A DNA stretch of 64,000 nucleotides from positions 24,440,455 through 24,504,454 of the forward strand of contig CAIIXF020000002.1 in NCBI GenBank assembly GCA_903813345.2, written 5' to 3'. Source of the stretch: Owenia fusiformis (Eukaryota > Annelida > Polychaeta > Sabellida > Oweniidae). Shown here in pieces: positions 21,105-37,500 of the stretch. The position numbers were made by a program, and so were the translations under genes. A model generated the notes under the pieces. It was not told where the DNA came from, made no database searches, and saw only the letters and a list, made by a program, of their open reading frames with translations. Each line of letters starts with the position of its first letter. The first letter of the stretch is position 1.

Positions 21105-24100
21105 CATCATATTTTGCGATATCTTCATCTGCATCATCTTTTTTGGCCTCTGACACAATCCACCTGCAGGCAAAGTAAATAAGGAAAAGTTCTACAGGGT
21201 GTCCGTAAATCATCTTTATGAAGTGTATAGAGACTTCATGGACACCCTGTATAATCAACGTTTCAACAATTGAAAACTGAAAATCAATTTATCCTCTTTT
21301 TAGAAATCAAGGTGTTTCCATTGTTTGGTAATACAAACAGTCAAACCTGCCTGATCTGATCACAATTTAGAACATGATGAGTTAATAAGATTAATAAGAC
21401 AAAATAAGGAGTAAGAAAAAATGCTCACAATGAGAGCTGTTCAGATTAGTTGTTTAGATATACAGGTTTAACTGTACCATATTCAATGATAATCCCAAAA
21501 AATTGCAATTCTGCAGAAAAAGAAAAGGTCAGTCTTTCAGAAATTGGTTATTCTGCAGTAATAAATAGAATTCTTGATTGTATGGAATGTCCAAATTTCA
21601 TGCATGTTACGTTCAACTCTTTCTTTCAACTTGGTGGGATTGCATCAATTCTAACCTGTGATAAAATCACTGAATGAAAGACAATAAAAAAAGCTTACTT
21701 CTTTTTGAATGTGGCTTCATCATCAAATGTTTCTGCTAGATAGACATTTCCAGTTGCTGTAGGGGGTTTGTACACAACCTAGATATAATACAGCAAGGAA
21801 ACAATATTAAACAAACAAGAGACAATTTCAAAAGACAAGAGACAATTTCAACAGACATCATTTTCTCTTGGTTGTCTCACCAAATCTATAGTTCTGAGGA
21901 ATTTTGCAATTGTTTCAATGTTAAACAAGCCATTACCATGCAAAATGTCACTACCTGCCAGTTGTTACAGATGTGACCATTGACAAGTGAATGCTGTTAC
22001 AAACACCAAATGCAGTTACAAACACCAAATGCTGTTACAAACATTGAACACCAACCATCGAACACCAGCCACAAAAAAGTGTGGTACTAAAAATTCCATT
22101 TTGCCTGCTGTCTTATTATTTGTTTTCATGTTTCACTCTACTATACCTTGCATTTGGTGTTCATGAGCAACCCATTTTGCTTATCAGTAATGATTATGTT
22201 ATTTGTTTTCATGTTTCTGCTGCTTACTTTCAAAAAAAATATTCTAAACAATACAATTAGACAAATAGAATGTCTTATGCATTTCTAGGGGTTAGGTATA
22301 GTAGAGTGTGATTTCAGGAATGAGTAAAACATTCCATATCAATTTTCTACAGGCTTTATGAATAATGATGTACACATTGAGGGGTGTTCAGATATATAGG
22401 TTTCACTGTATAATATATAGTATGCTCACAACCTGCAGATAACATAATATGTTAATTATGATAAATACATGTTGATTATGCAGGTGAATTCTATCAATCA
22501 ACACCTTATTCTCAAGAGAATACAAAGTCCTTATTCCCAAGGATATCCCATTGTTTTTGTCTTGTATCAGGATCAAAACATGGGCCAAAAATTGTTCTGT
22601 ACAAACAAGTCATAGCTAATAATTCTGAAATATTTGGTCAACTACTGATTTAACACTAACAGATTCTAGTAGGCTTTAACATTCTACTGAACAGATCTTT
22701 TAAATTAAATATTTCTCGCAGTAGGGTATATTTTCATGCAAGGTGACTGAATCAGAAAGATATTTCATATTATACCACTCTAAGTCAAATTACAGTTGTA
22801 TAACTTGGGTCTATAACAACGATATATAGTGGACAGTGGTATATCGTCATCGTATACACTCCAGCGTATACCACTGTAGAAGTGCATTCTGGCCGGGAAC
22901 TAATGAATATAGAGCGAAGAACAACGTGTATGTTTTGTTACACAGACTGTTGTGTCCCTCGAATGAGCGGAGCGAATGAGGAGTTCCGACGCTCCAAAAT
23001 TTTCATGATTTCCTAGAATCAAGTGACGTCTTAAATGGTTCCGGCATGATTTCCTAGAATCAAGTGACGTCATAAATGGTTCGAGATCAACATCGGCATT
23101 ATTGAGTTGGCTATGGGATATTTTTATGGTTTTTAATCGTTATGATTGTGTTCGAATCAACTGTAGTTGAACTTAGAGTGGCATAATAAGATTATATAAT
23201 GATTCATTCTGTATATCGTGCATTTTATACTCTCGTGAGAATATAATATATTCACTCGTTCGCTACGCTCACTTGTGAATATATCATATACTCACTCGAG
23301 TATAAACACGATATACAGAATGAACCATTATATAACCTCATAGTATCTCATACTTAAGTGGGTCTGGAGTAGATATAACCCGGGAATATATATCATATAT
23401 GAGGAGCGGGCAGGATATATTGTATATGTCCCGCTCCAAGCCAAATGCGGGCAGATATAATATATCCATCCCGCTCCCAGGAATTTTTCAAAAGTTTAAA
23501 AAAGTTTAAAAATCAAACATTTTTAAAAGTTTTAGATTTTAAAGTTTACATTTTTTTAAATTTAAATGTTACAATTTCATTGTATTGAACAAAAAGAATA
23601 TTACGAAAATGGTAAATATAAATTGTGTTTTTACGATAGGCCTATCTTGTCATTTGAAAAAGGTGGAAAAGGTTATATCTACCCTTAACCCACTCAAGTA
23701 TGAGATACACCAGTTATGTACGGTCGGTTTTGGATATAGGGTATATCCCTCGCGGTCCCTCGGGGAGATATAATAAATATATCCCTCAGGATATACCCAA
23801 TATCCAAAACCTCCCAGTACATAACCCTTATGTATCCAATAGTTGACATCAAATGTGATAATGTGTTCTATAGGAATATCTTATGGTTTTGAAAAATATC
23901 ATTTAAATCCATGAGTGGATATTGATATCTTCACGAGTGAGCGTGGCAGATGAGTGAAGATATTGATATCCATGAGTAGATATATTTGATTGATTTTGAA
24001 AAACCATAGGATTGTCCGTTTATCCCATGGGAAATCTTAGCCCAGAGAAAAAATATTGAGAAAATATTTGAATTTTTTAAAAAAAAGTCTAGAATTAGGG

Positions 24101-24320
24101 ATTTCAAAGTGTTTAGACAGAGGTCTTCAAAAAGGTATAATGACTTGGTACCAACCTTGGGATTGACATCAGTAACAGGTGGACTAGCATCATCCTGATC
24201 TTCTTCAGCATCTTCGATCATTTCATCGAGATCTTCCAAGTCGAAATCATCCTCTTGACCATGTATGGGTGTGATAAGTAGCACACTCAATGAGAGTAGA
24301 AGGAAGTATGAGAACTTCAT
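21105..24320 (-). CDS. calnexin, first three coding exons (partial)
   Basis: Calnexin is an ER-membrane lectin chaperone that holds glycoproteins with one terminal glucose during folding. Three - strand exons are visible: 24156-24320 (55 codons), 21699-21778 and 21105-21163. They join in frame (phases 0, 2, then 1). The protein starts at ATG 24320 with a signal peptide ending near HGQ, then a stretch rich in Asp and Glu, then VVYKPPTATGNVYLAETFDD and finally WIVSEAKKDDADEDIAKYDG. These match the start of the calnexin globular domain. The first donor is weak (AAG|GTTGGT). An acceptor (TTTCAG, near 24400) just upstream of the start implies a 5'UTR intron. The lectin core, the Pro-rich arm and the membrane segment are not in these exons, and I found none further left. 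Confidence 0.85.
21195..21249. mobile_element. 55-bp miniature mariner-like hairpin
   Basis: 'CAGGGTGTCC' and 'GGACACCCTG' flank an inner 'TGAAGT...ACTTCA' stem, with TA on both sides. It is in calnexin intron 2. The ends are related to those at 15544. Confidence 0.65.
21337..21477. mobile_element. CAGT-AAACCTG family element
   Basis: 'ACAGTCAAACCTGCCTGATC' on the left is answered by 'GATATACAGGTTTAACTGTA' on the right. It is about 140 bp long and lies in calnexin intron 2. Confidence 0.6.
21930..22090 (+). repeat. dispersed family D copy
   Basis: 'CATTACCATGCAAAATGTCA' then 'CTACCTGCCAGTTGTTACAG', with two or three copies of 'TACAAACACCAAATGC' and a 'GAACACCAACCATCGAAC' ending. It is in calnexin intron 1. 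Confidence 0.6.
22834..23085. repeat. small hairpin and a tandem duplication
   Basis: 'ACAGTGGTATATCG' (22835) pairs with 'CGTATACCACTGT' (22866). Further on, a segment of about 38 bases, 'CATGATTTCCTAGAATCAAG' plus 'TGACGTC', is present twice (about 23004-23041 and 23046-23083). It is in calnexin intron 1. Confidence 0.6.
23191..23335. repeat. large hairpin
   Basis: 'ATTATATAATGATTCATTCT' with 'GTATATCGTG' pairs with 'CACGATATACAGAATGAACC' with 'ATTATATAA'. The inner arms continue through 'TATACTC' and 'GAGTATA'. The central turn is near 'CGTTCGCTACGCTCAC'. Confidence 0.75.
23343..23708. repeat. inverted repeat of about 37-bp arms
   Basis: 'TATCTCATACTTAAGTGGGT' with 'TAGATATAACC' (left) mirrors 'GGTTATATCTA' with 'AACCCACTCAAGTATGAGAT' (right). 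Between them are 'CCCGCTCC' motifs with TATATCC runs at 23395-23480. Confidence 0.65.
23713..23825. repeat. hairpin of about 50-bp arms
   Basis: 'GTTATGTACGGTCGGTTTTG' with 'GATATAGGGTATATCCCTC' pairs with 'AGGATATACCCAATATCC' with 'AAAACCTCCCAGTACATAAC'. It follows directly on the previous inverted repeat. Confidence 0.75.
23881..24008. repeat. hairpin of about 55-bp arms
   Basis: 'TTATGGTTTTGAAAAATATC' with 'CATGAGTGGATATTGATATC' pairs with 'GATATTGATATCCATGAG' and 'TTTTGAAAAACCATA'. It ends about 150 bp from calnexin coding exon 1. Confidence 0.75.
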
Positions 24321-24464
24321 TTTAGTAGTGTCCAAATATAATTTTAGAATTTAATATTGTAATTTCTCTGTTATTTCTTCAAGGTTTGACGAATCTGAAA
24401 TAAATAAATTAATGAATCTGTGATCATAAAAACATTTGTACAAAACCATTTATAAACCATGTAG

Positions 24465-24600
24465 TAACATGCAAAATGTCACCACCTACCATTTGTTAAA
24501 CATTTTGAATGCTGGACACCAGTGGACACCAACCGCCAAATAACTTCATAAAAAATACCATAACATTGCACAAGTATGTCACCACTTTTGGTAGTGACAT
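24465..24600 (+). repeat. dispersed family D copy
   Basis: 'GTAACATGCAAAATGTCACC' and 'ACCTACCATTTGTTAAAC', then 'GACACCAACCGCC', then 'GTCACCACTTTTGGTAGTGA'. It is in the calnexin 5'UTR intron. Confidence 0.6.
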
Positions 24601-25078
24601 AATGATAGGATACACGTGTATGTAGAACTGGCGAAGAATATACCAATTAGCCTTAATATTTGTTGATGCAAAACTATATAGCATATATATGTACTCCCAT
24701 GTTGAAAAGGAGAGCTTATTGATGGCTCTACTTGTGATACCATCAAGCATGTGTCTATGGCTTCCATCTGCTACAGATAAATGCCTTCATAGGCTTGATT
24801 TAAATGTTTTAAAAGCAGTTTTCTGTTAGAATCGGTCTAATTATTGATTCAATAAAGCTGAAGTTATCTATGAAAATCATATTTTAGTACTGTACTCTAT
24901 TTGATGATTGGTAAACTTGTAAATTTTTAAATTTCACAAATTTTGCATTTCAAGTGTTATAAGAAAGTCTTTACCACTATCCTCACCCCTCTATTTTCTT
25001 CACATCTAACCCTATCCACAAAACAGCAAGTGTAAACTGCAACCAGACTCTCAATTTTGCTACATATAATTAGCTACA

Positions 25079-25250
25079 TTATAATGAAAATCCATTTGAA
25101 CCCACTTGAAATTGAGAAAAATCATGAAAAATTGGCATATTTTGACCAATTAATTCAATTTTGATCTGATTGTGAAAATGAGAATTTTGCACCCACCAGG
25201 CAAATAATCCTGGGGAGATCACCGCATTATAACGAATTTTAACCATTAAG
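25079..25250. repeat. dispersed repeat, partner at 29740
   Basis: It shares 'GAGAAAAATCATGAAAAAT', 'GGCATATTTTGACCAATT' and 'GTGAAAATGAGAATTTT' with 29740-29930, and ends near 'CTGGGGAGATCACCGC'. Confidence 0.55.
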
Positions 25251-25539
25251 AGCCAGAGTATGAACTTGGAGCCTGGTTGCAGTTTGCACACTTTGTCCAC
25301 AAATAGGTTAAATTCACATATTTGACACCCTATATACACAGGCCTACTTAACAGAGGCTGAGGGAAAAGTAGACCTAAGTAGTAAACACAGTACAAAAGA
25401 TTGATTGTTTACTACATTTAAACTACTTTTCCCTCAGCCTATGATACGAAATGACATGAAACAGACCATTGAAGCCCTATATTTAATAATATATAAATTG
25501 GAGAAATTCAATCCTAACTGAAGCTTACCTCTTTCAATT

Positions 25540-25920
25540 TGATAGAACAGCATTTGTTTACCTCCAATAAGCTGTTAGAGAATCGTGATGGCTGAAACTG
25601 AAATACCGAAATCAGCTGCTCACTTTATATCTCCTAACTTGTGATTCTCTGCCAAAACCACCATTTTGATTTCTCGCTAAAAATGTCTACTCAGGATGAA
25701 GATAAGTTTTGATCCACACAGACTCAGCTGATAACATACAGATATTCGCAAACAGAGTATGGACCGAGATGTAGGGAACATTTGGAGATACATACAAAGC
25801 AAGCAGCTGATTTCAGTACTTCAGTTTCAGTCATCACAGTTCTCAAGCAGCCTATAGAGGGCTAGCAAAGGCTGTTCTATCAGGTAAGCAATCTGTGGTA
25901 AACTGAAGCTTATGCAAATC
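25540..25920. repeat. imperfect inverted repeat
   Basis: 'GATGGCTGAAACTGAAATAC' with 'CGAAATCAGCTG' (about 25587-25618) mirrors 'CAGCTGATTTCAGTACTTC' with 'AGTTTCAGTCATC' (about 25805-25836). Donor-like 'GGTAAGC' sites stand at both outer edges. It is in the probable calnexin 5'UTR intron. Confidence 0.55.
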
Positions 25921-26002
25921 CTGCAATTATCCAAACACAGGCCCAGGAACAGGAGTTTAACCCCCATTCAATGTGTATACATTACTCATGGGGTGTAGCC
26001 AT

Positions 26003-26838
26003 TAGAGGTGTAACCCCCGAGTCCGTAACTTGAGTACAGCTCGTCAGAGCTGCCTATACATTAGATCGAGTTGTCCTCTAGAAACTCGCAATCTATTTCA
26101 ACTCGCGAGCTAGCTATAACTCGAGTAAACTCGCGAGTTTTGCCTATCTTGCATGCATGTAAAATAAATTTGGGTCCCAGAGATTGTGCAACATTACTTC
26201 ATAAGGAGAATAAATATAACAATCGCCGTATTTAGCGTCAGTCACCTAAAAAACACTCTCAAAGCTTCACAAAGTTCAACAAATATCGAGGAATGACAAG
26301 TTACATCAAAAAATCAGAAAAAGATTGACTATTGAAAAATTGAATAAAAAATGGTCAACTTATTCTCACGTCGTTACACGACTTTTACATAAAAAAGATG
26401 ATCTATCATTAAATTAAGATCATAAGTCATAACTTTAGATCGATATCCAGCAGTCTTTAGTAGAAATAATGAAGATAATCTGGGAAAATCATTCATTAAT
26501 TTGAGGGACCCTTCTGGGTTTTCTAAAATATAGATCTATTGTTTGGTTAAATTCTTGGTTCATTTTAGCGATCTCTAGTCCTTACCGTATGCGGTGATGT
26601 CTATACCAGATCGTTTTAATTGAAATATGAGAAAACTGCAATGAATACTACACTTTCTTATGGCCCCGACGTGTTAAACAGCTTTTAGATGTGACTAAAC
26701 CAGAGAAACTTGCCTCTAGAAGCTACAGTAATTTTGTGTACCCAGTTTTATGTACTGGACGAAATGAATTAACTTGAGTTTTGGAAATATTTGGCAAGTT
26801 GAACTCGAGTTTGATTTTTCTGGCGAGTAACACCTCTA
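26003..26838. mobile_element. non-autonomous hAT-type element
   Basis: The ends 'TAGAGGTGTAAC' and 'GAGTAACACCTCTA' are inverted repeats (11 of 12 match). They are flanked by near-identical 8-bp direct repeats, GTAGCCAT (25995) and GTAGCCAA (26839). The 8-bp target duplication and the AGAGGTG-type end fit hAT elements. The inside is rich in 'ACTCGAG' and 'ACTCGCGAG' motifs and has no transposase. Confidence 0.7.
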
Positions 26839-27440
26839 GTAGCCAAGAATCCCACCTCATCCCCCCCAAAAAAAGAAACCCCACAATACCGATTCACTTC
26901 GCTCGTAATGATACAAACCCCAAAAACCGTGCCCCTTGACTTTTGCTGGCTACGTCCCTACACAGAGAGTGGGGGGAGGGGGCTGAGCTTTTGTTGTGCC
27001 TGTAGATCTATATCCACATTTTATTCACACAAAACCTTTCTGGCACTTTGCAAGCCTTGTGATGTTTTAGTTCTAGCTCAGAATGAGAAAACTTGCAAAT
27101 CCTAGCAAGAACTTACCTCAGTATGCATACAACGGAAATCACTTCAGATTCATCAAAATATAAGACCATAGAATTATATTACCGCCTCAGAACGTGGTCT
27201 GATCTAATTCGCCGGTATCAACAAGAAAGTGAAAATGAAGGTTGAAAGCCGCTCTCAGATTGGACAAAATAAAAATCGAAGAAAATTGTCGAAACTTTTG
27301 GATAAACATTTTGATAACATTTCAAGGTTTGGATCAAGAATAATGTGACGAATCGACCATAGATTACACATTTTACATGTAGACTATCAGCTGTTTGCTG
27401 ATTTTGCATGAATATGACCCAATTTGACCTTTAAACTTAC

Positions 27441-27512
27441 CTAATTTTGTGATTCATCAGCCAATGATGATGTGTTTTTCACGTGAATCTGGAAATTTCT
27501 ACAAACTTCCGG
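27441..27512 (-). promoter_or_regulatory. possible calnexin non-coding first exon and promoter
   Basis: On the - strand, 'AATCACAAAATTAG' is followed by the strong donor GTAAGT (at 27440). Just upstream are 'ATTGGCTGATG' (an inverted CCAAT box), the palindrome 'TTCACGTGAA' and an ETS-like 'CCGGAAGT'. If it joins the acceptor near 24400, the intron would be about 3 kb. Rival donors on the same strand lie near 27112 and 25528. No standard ER-stress element (CCAAT-N9-CCACG) was found. Confidence 0.35.
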
Positions 27513-27715
27513 TTTATTTACGTAAAATAGTTCCAGGGAATCAGTACACTAAATGCTAATTTTCTTTAAAAAAGCTTTAATTATCTCATCATTTATGTCA
27601 AATTATTTTCCTTTAATAAGGAGAGACTATATATGGTGGTATGATGAAAGAAATGCCTCCTTAATTTGATCAAATTTTTCAATCGCAAGAATATATGAGT
27701 AATTTAACCAAGCAG

Positions 27716-27797
27716 TATAAATATCGTCAGCCTCCATTGTCGACAAGCACAAAGAAAAACAAATCTAGAACATAACACAGATACTACTTTATAAAAG
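27716..27797 (+). promoter_or_regulatory. polyubiquitin promoter and non-coding first exon
   Basis: A TATA box (TATAAAT, 27716-27722) is followed by a leader starting near 27745 and a consensus donor AAAAG|GTAAGT at 27798. The intron runs 609 bp to the acceptor TTGTAG (ending 28406), eight bases before the ATG. A leader intron directly before the first ubiquitin repeat is the usual layout of animal polyubiquitin genes. No clear heat-shock element was seen. Confidence 0.7.
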
Positions 27798-28312
27798 GTA
27801 AGTACATATGATTATGAGTTTATGACGCCATTATCCTCACACAGAAATATATTTGCGAAGAATAGTTTATTGTATGAACTTAGAAGTGAATATCAAGTAT
27901 CCTTAGTTCACTGAATACTGAAAAAGAATTTCTTGAAAGCCTGATTGAGAACTGCGCCATTTTATTTTCTCTTGACGGAAAATCAATATGATAATCATTT
28001 AAATTTTGCTAATTCTCCGTTGTATCTATGGGATTGTTTTGGTCAAAATTTCATGATAAAGGAGAATCCACTTTCTCAAATAGGGTATATTGTGTCAGAA
28101 ATGCACTTATTTAGCCCTAATAAAGAGTTTTACTGACGCCCTAAATCGACGCCATTTTATAATTTTTGTTGCACAAGCCTGATCAAGGTTCAACATAATG
28201 ACGTCACTGGGTTATAGGATGTTTAGTGCAATGTCTATTTTGATTCAAATGACATCAGTGACTCAAGATAAGGTGAAGTGTTTACTCAATATATGAATGT
28301 GGCCTTTGTTAG

Positions 28313-33687
<5,375 letters not shown>

Positions 33688-34547
33688 CTACAGCATCAAA
33701 TGATATACTGAACAAATACTTAGAAATTTGCAATCTCAAACAATGGACTTGAACCAATTATTGATCTTGATTCAAAAATAGTTACATTCCCTTGTGCTTC
33801 AAACAGTCTTAAATTTTTTTTTACATTTCTTGGACTCAAAAACTGGACTTTGAAAATTCCCATGTGCTTCAGTCATCATTCTTTATATTTTACAATTGTT
33901 TTATTTTATTTATGATTTTTAAACATGGCTATCTTATGAAACTCTCAAAATTGTTATTTATTAGATTTCAGAATTGAAGTTACCAAAACTGCAGTGTAAT
34001 ATCTTGTCATTTAATGTGCAAATCTATATTGGTTTTTAATTTAATAAATATATTTGCAACTCAGTTATGTTTATCTTGCAGTCTTAAAATGGGAAAAAAT
34101 GCTAGATTTACTTGTCATAAGGCACCCTTGTTTCATGGCCCCCTTGTTTCATGGCCCATGTTATTTATCGAAAGTGCTTTCAAAATAGAACTATTAGCAA
34201 TGAAACCTAAAAAATTGAACAATGGTGGTGTTCTTGACAGAGTCTCAAAAATTCATTCTTAGTTTCTTTTAAATATGTGATGCTGTTTTACAAGAAAACC
34301 TAATTTTTTGTACATTATTAAACTTCTAGAGATCTTCATCTATTCATGAGCCAGTTACCTAAGACCTGTTTTAATATTTTCTTTGGAATCTTAACTTGAA
34401 TTAGAACAATCCAATGATTTAACAAACCCAGCCACATTTTCATAATTGAGAAACCTTGCCAATACTCCTGACCCATGTGGTATGGAACAATTTTTACAAT
34501 TTGAATTCTGATGGGAAGAATTTTCTGTTTAATCTGGTATATCTTTT
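33688..34547 (+). other. polyubiquitin 3' region
   Basis: The 3'UTR probably ends shortly after AATAAA at 34043-34048. At 34125-34157 a 16-base phrase 'CTTGTTTCATGGCCC' occurs twice in tandem. No other exon is supported. Confidence 0.5.
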
Positions 34548-37500
34548 AGTATAGTAGGAACAAGGGGTTCCCATGCACCCATAAGGTGTGAATAAGTTAC
34601 ATACATTTTTGTTATCCCTAGGGTGTCTATTTAATGAATCCATTTGTTAACATTGCCAACTAATGTCCCATAGTACTTTTATGGCGGCATTCAGTTACCA
34701 TGGTTACGCATCTTTAGACATCTTACCTTGGTATCTTAAATCATTTGTAGCTCTGTCATTATTTGGTCTATAGAAATGATATTGGTACCAAATTAAACCT
34801 CGTTAAATTTCCAATAAATTTATGACATTCAATTATGCAAATTATCTAATTTGCATAAATTATGACGTCATCAATCTATTTTTGGTTCAGAATTTCCAAC
34901 TATAGCTACGTATCTATTAGAACTGAGGCCGTATGGCAAAATTTCTGAAAGGTTTTGTCCTTTATTCTATTAGTAGAAGGTATAAGCAACATAAAAGTGA
35001 AAACAGATTCAAAATTGAATCAGTATTACGAAAGTTATGTAACTTTCGAGGCAGCTATCGTGAATGTCATTATTTGACAATAATATACATACGTCTTACC
35101 TTGGAGTCTTGAATCAATGTAGCTTCGCCATTATTTGGTCTATAGAGATGATATTGGTATCTGATTAAACCTTATTAAATTTACTATATGGTTACAATAT
35201 TCAGTTATGCAAATTAGCTAATTTGCATTAATTGTGACGTCATCAATCCATTTTTGGTTCAGAATATCCTAGTATAGCAACATATCTATTAGAACTGAGG
35301 CCATATGGCATAATGTGTGCATAGTTTTGTCCCTTATTTGATGAGTGGAAGATATAAGCAACATTAAAGAGACAACAAATCTTCAAAATTGGATCAGAAT
35401 TAACAAAATTATCCAGCTTTGGAGGCAGCTACTGTGAACGTCATTGTTTGACAATTATGAAAAGAATATTAAATTAACAAAAAAAGTAACAACCATAGTT
35501 GTTTCAATCTTATTGAGTAGAAATGTGCATGTATTGAACTGAACTAATAAGTATGTGGAAAGGTTACATGCATTTTTGACTATCATTCACAGGGGTCAAA
35601 ACGGTTATCTTGACCCTGTATATTAAAGATCCAATCTTATAATTTACCATGCGCTTTCAATGATTCATATTTTATAGTATAGATATAGTCTGCTTTTCAT
35701 CATATTCTTCATATTCTTGATTCTTAAAGCATCTGAAGTATATAGCATGATTAGAAGTGAAGATGATTCATCATATGGTTTATGTAATATTTCTAACATT
35801 TCAAATGCTATGGTAACATCACTTGATAATGAGGTTTTTACATTTCACGTTCTTAATGAGTTAAAAGGAAGTTATTCTCCCTTTGCTTTAGAGATAAATA
35901 GTCGCATGAATTTGTTTAGAAAAATTATAACTTATTAATTTAACCCCCCCCCCTGACAGCCCCATATTTGAAGATTTGGGTGAAACCTGGCAAAATACAT
36001 TAATTTTTAGGTTCCAGAAGCCCCCAGAAGCTATGTGATGGCCCCCAGTGGCCCCAAGAATCTATACAGGGGCCCCAAGTGGCCCCAAGAAGCTATACTG
36101 CTCCCCAGAAGCTATATGTTGGCCCCCAGAAGCTGAATAGTGGCCCCCAGGAGCTATACGGTGGCTCCCAGAAGCTAAACAGGAAACCCTGTGGCCCCTA
36201 GGAGCTATACGGTGGCGCCCAGAAGATATACAGGGGCCCCCAGTGGCCCAAAAAGCTATACGGTGGCCCCCAGAAGCTATACGGGGGCCCCAGAAGCTAT
36301 ACGATGGCCCCCAGAAGCTATACAAGGGCCCCCAGAAACTAAACTATGGTCTCCAGAAGCTATATGGTGGCCCCCAGTGGCCCTCGGAAGCTATATGATA
36401 GCCTCCAGAAGCTAATTAGTGGCCCCCAGGAGCTATACGATGGCTCCCAGAAGCTATACAGGGGACCCCAGTGGCCCCAAGAAGCTAAACGATGGCCCCC
36501 AGAAGCTATACAGGAGCCCCAAAAAGCTACATGATGGCCCCCAGAATCTATATGATGGCCCCCCAATGGCTCCCAGAAGATGTGAAGGGCCCCTAGTAGC
36601 CCCTAGAAGCTATACGGTGGCCCCCAGTGGCCCTCATAGGCTATATGATTGCCCCCAGAAGCTAAATAGTGACCCTTATAGGCTATATGATGGCCCCCAG
36701 AAGCTAAATAGTGACCCTCATAGGCTATATGATGGCCCCCAGAAGCTAAATAGTGACCCTCAGGAGCTATATGGTGGTTCCCAGAAGCTACACAATGGCC
36801 CCCAGAATCTATATGGTGGCCCCCAATGGCTCCCAGAAGCTATAAAGGGCCCCCCAGTAGCCCCTAGAAGCTATATTGTGGCCCCCAGTGGCCCCGAAAG
36901 CTATATAGTGGCCCCCAGAAGCTACAAAGGGGCCCACAGTGGCTCCCAGAAGCTATACGATGGCCCCCAGAAGCTATGCAAGGGCCTGTAGAAACTGTAC
37001 TGTAGCCCCCAGAAGCTATACAGGGGCCCCCAGTGACTCCCAGAAGCTATACGATGGCCCCCAGAAGCTATGCAAGGGCCCACAGAAACTATATGGTAGC
37101 CCCCATAAGCTATACGATGGCCTCCAGAAGCTATACAGTGTCCCCCAATGGGCCACCATATAGCTTTTGGGGCCACCGTATAGCTTCTAGGGGCTACTGG
37201 GGGCCCTGTATAGCTTCTGGGAGCCATTGGGGGCCATCATATAGATTTTGGGGGCCATCGTGTAGCTTCTGGGGGCTGCTGTATAGCTTCTGGGGCCATC
37301 GTATAGCTTCTTGGGGCCACTGGGGTTCCCTGTATAGCTTCTGGGTGCCACCATATAGCTCCTGGGGGCCACTAATTAGCTTCTGGGGGCCATCATATAG
37401 CTTCTGAGGGCCACTGGGGGTCACCATATAGCTTCTGGAGACCACAGTATAGTTTCTGTGGGCCCTTGTATAGCTTCTGGAGGCCATCGTATACCTTCTG

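Noticed and set aside
27441-27512. ER-stress element in the presumed calnexin promoter
   Set aside because: CCAAT and CACG are present, but the spacing is 13-14 bases instead of nine.
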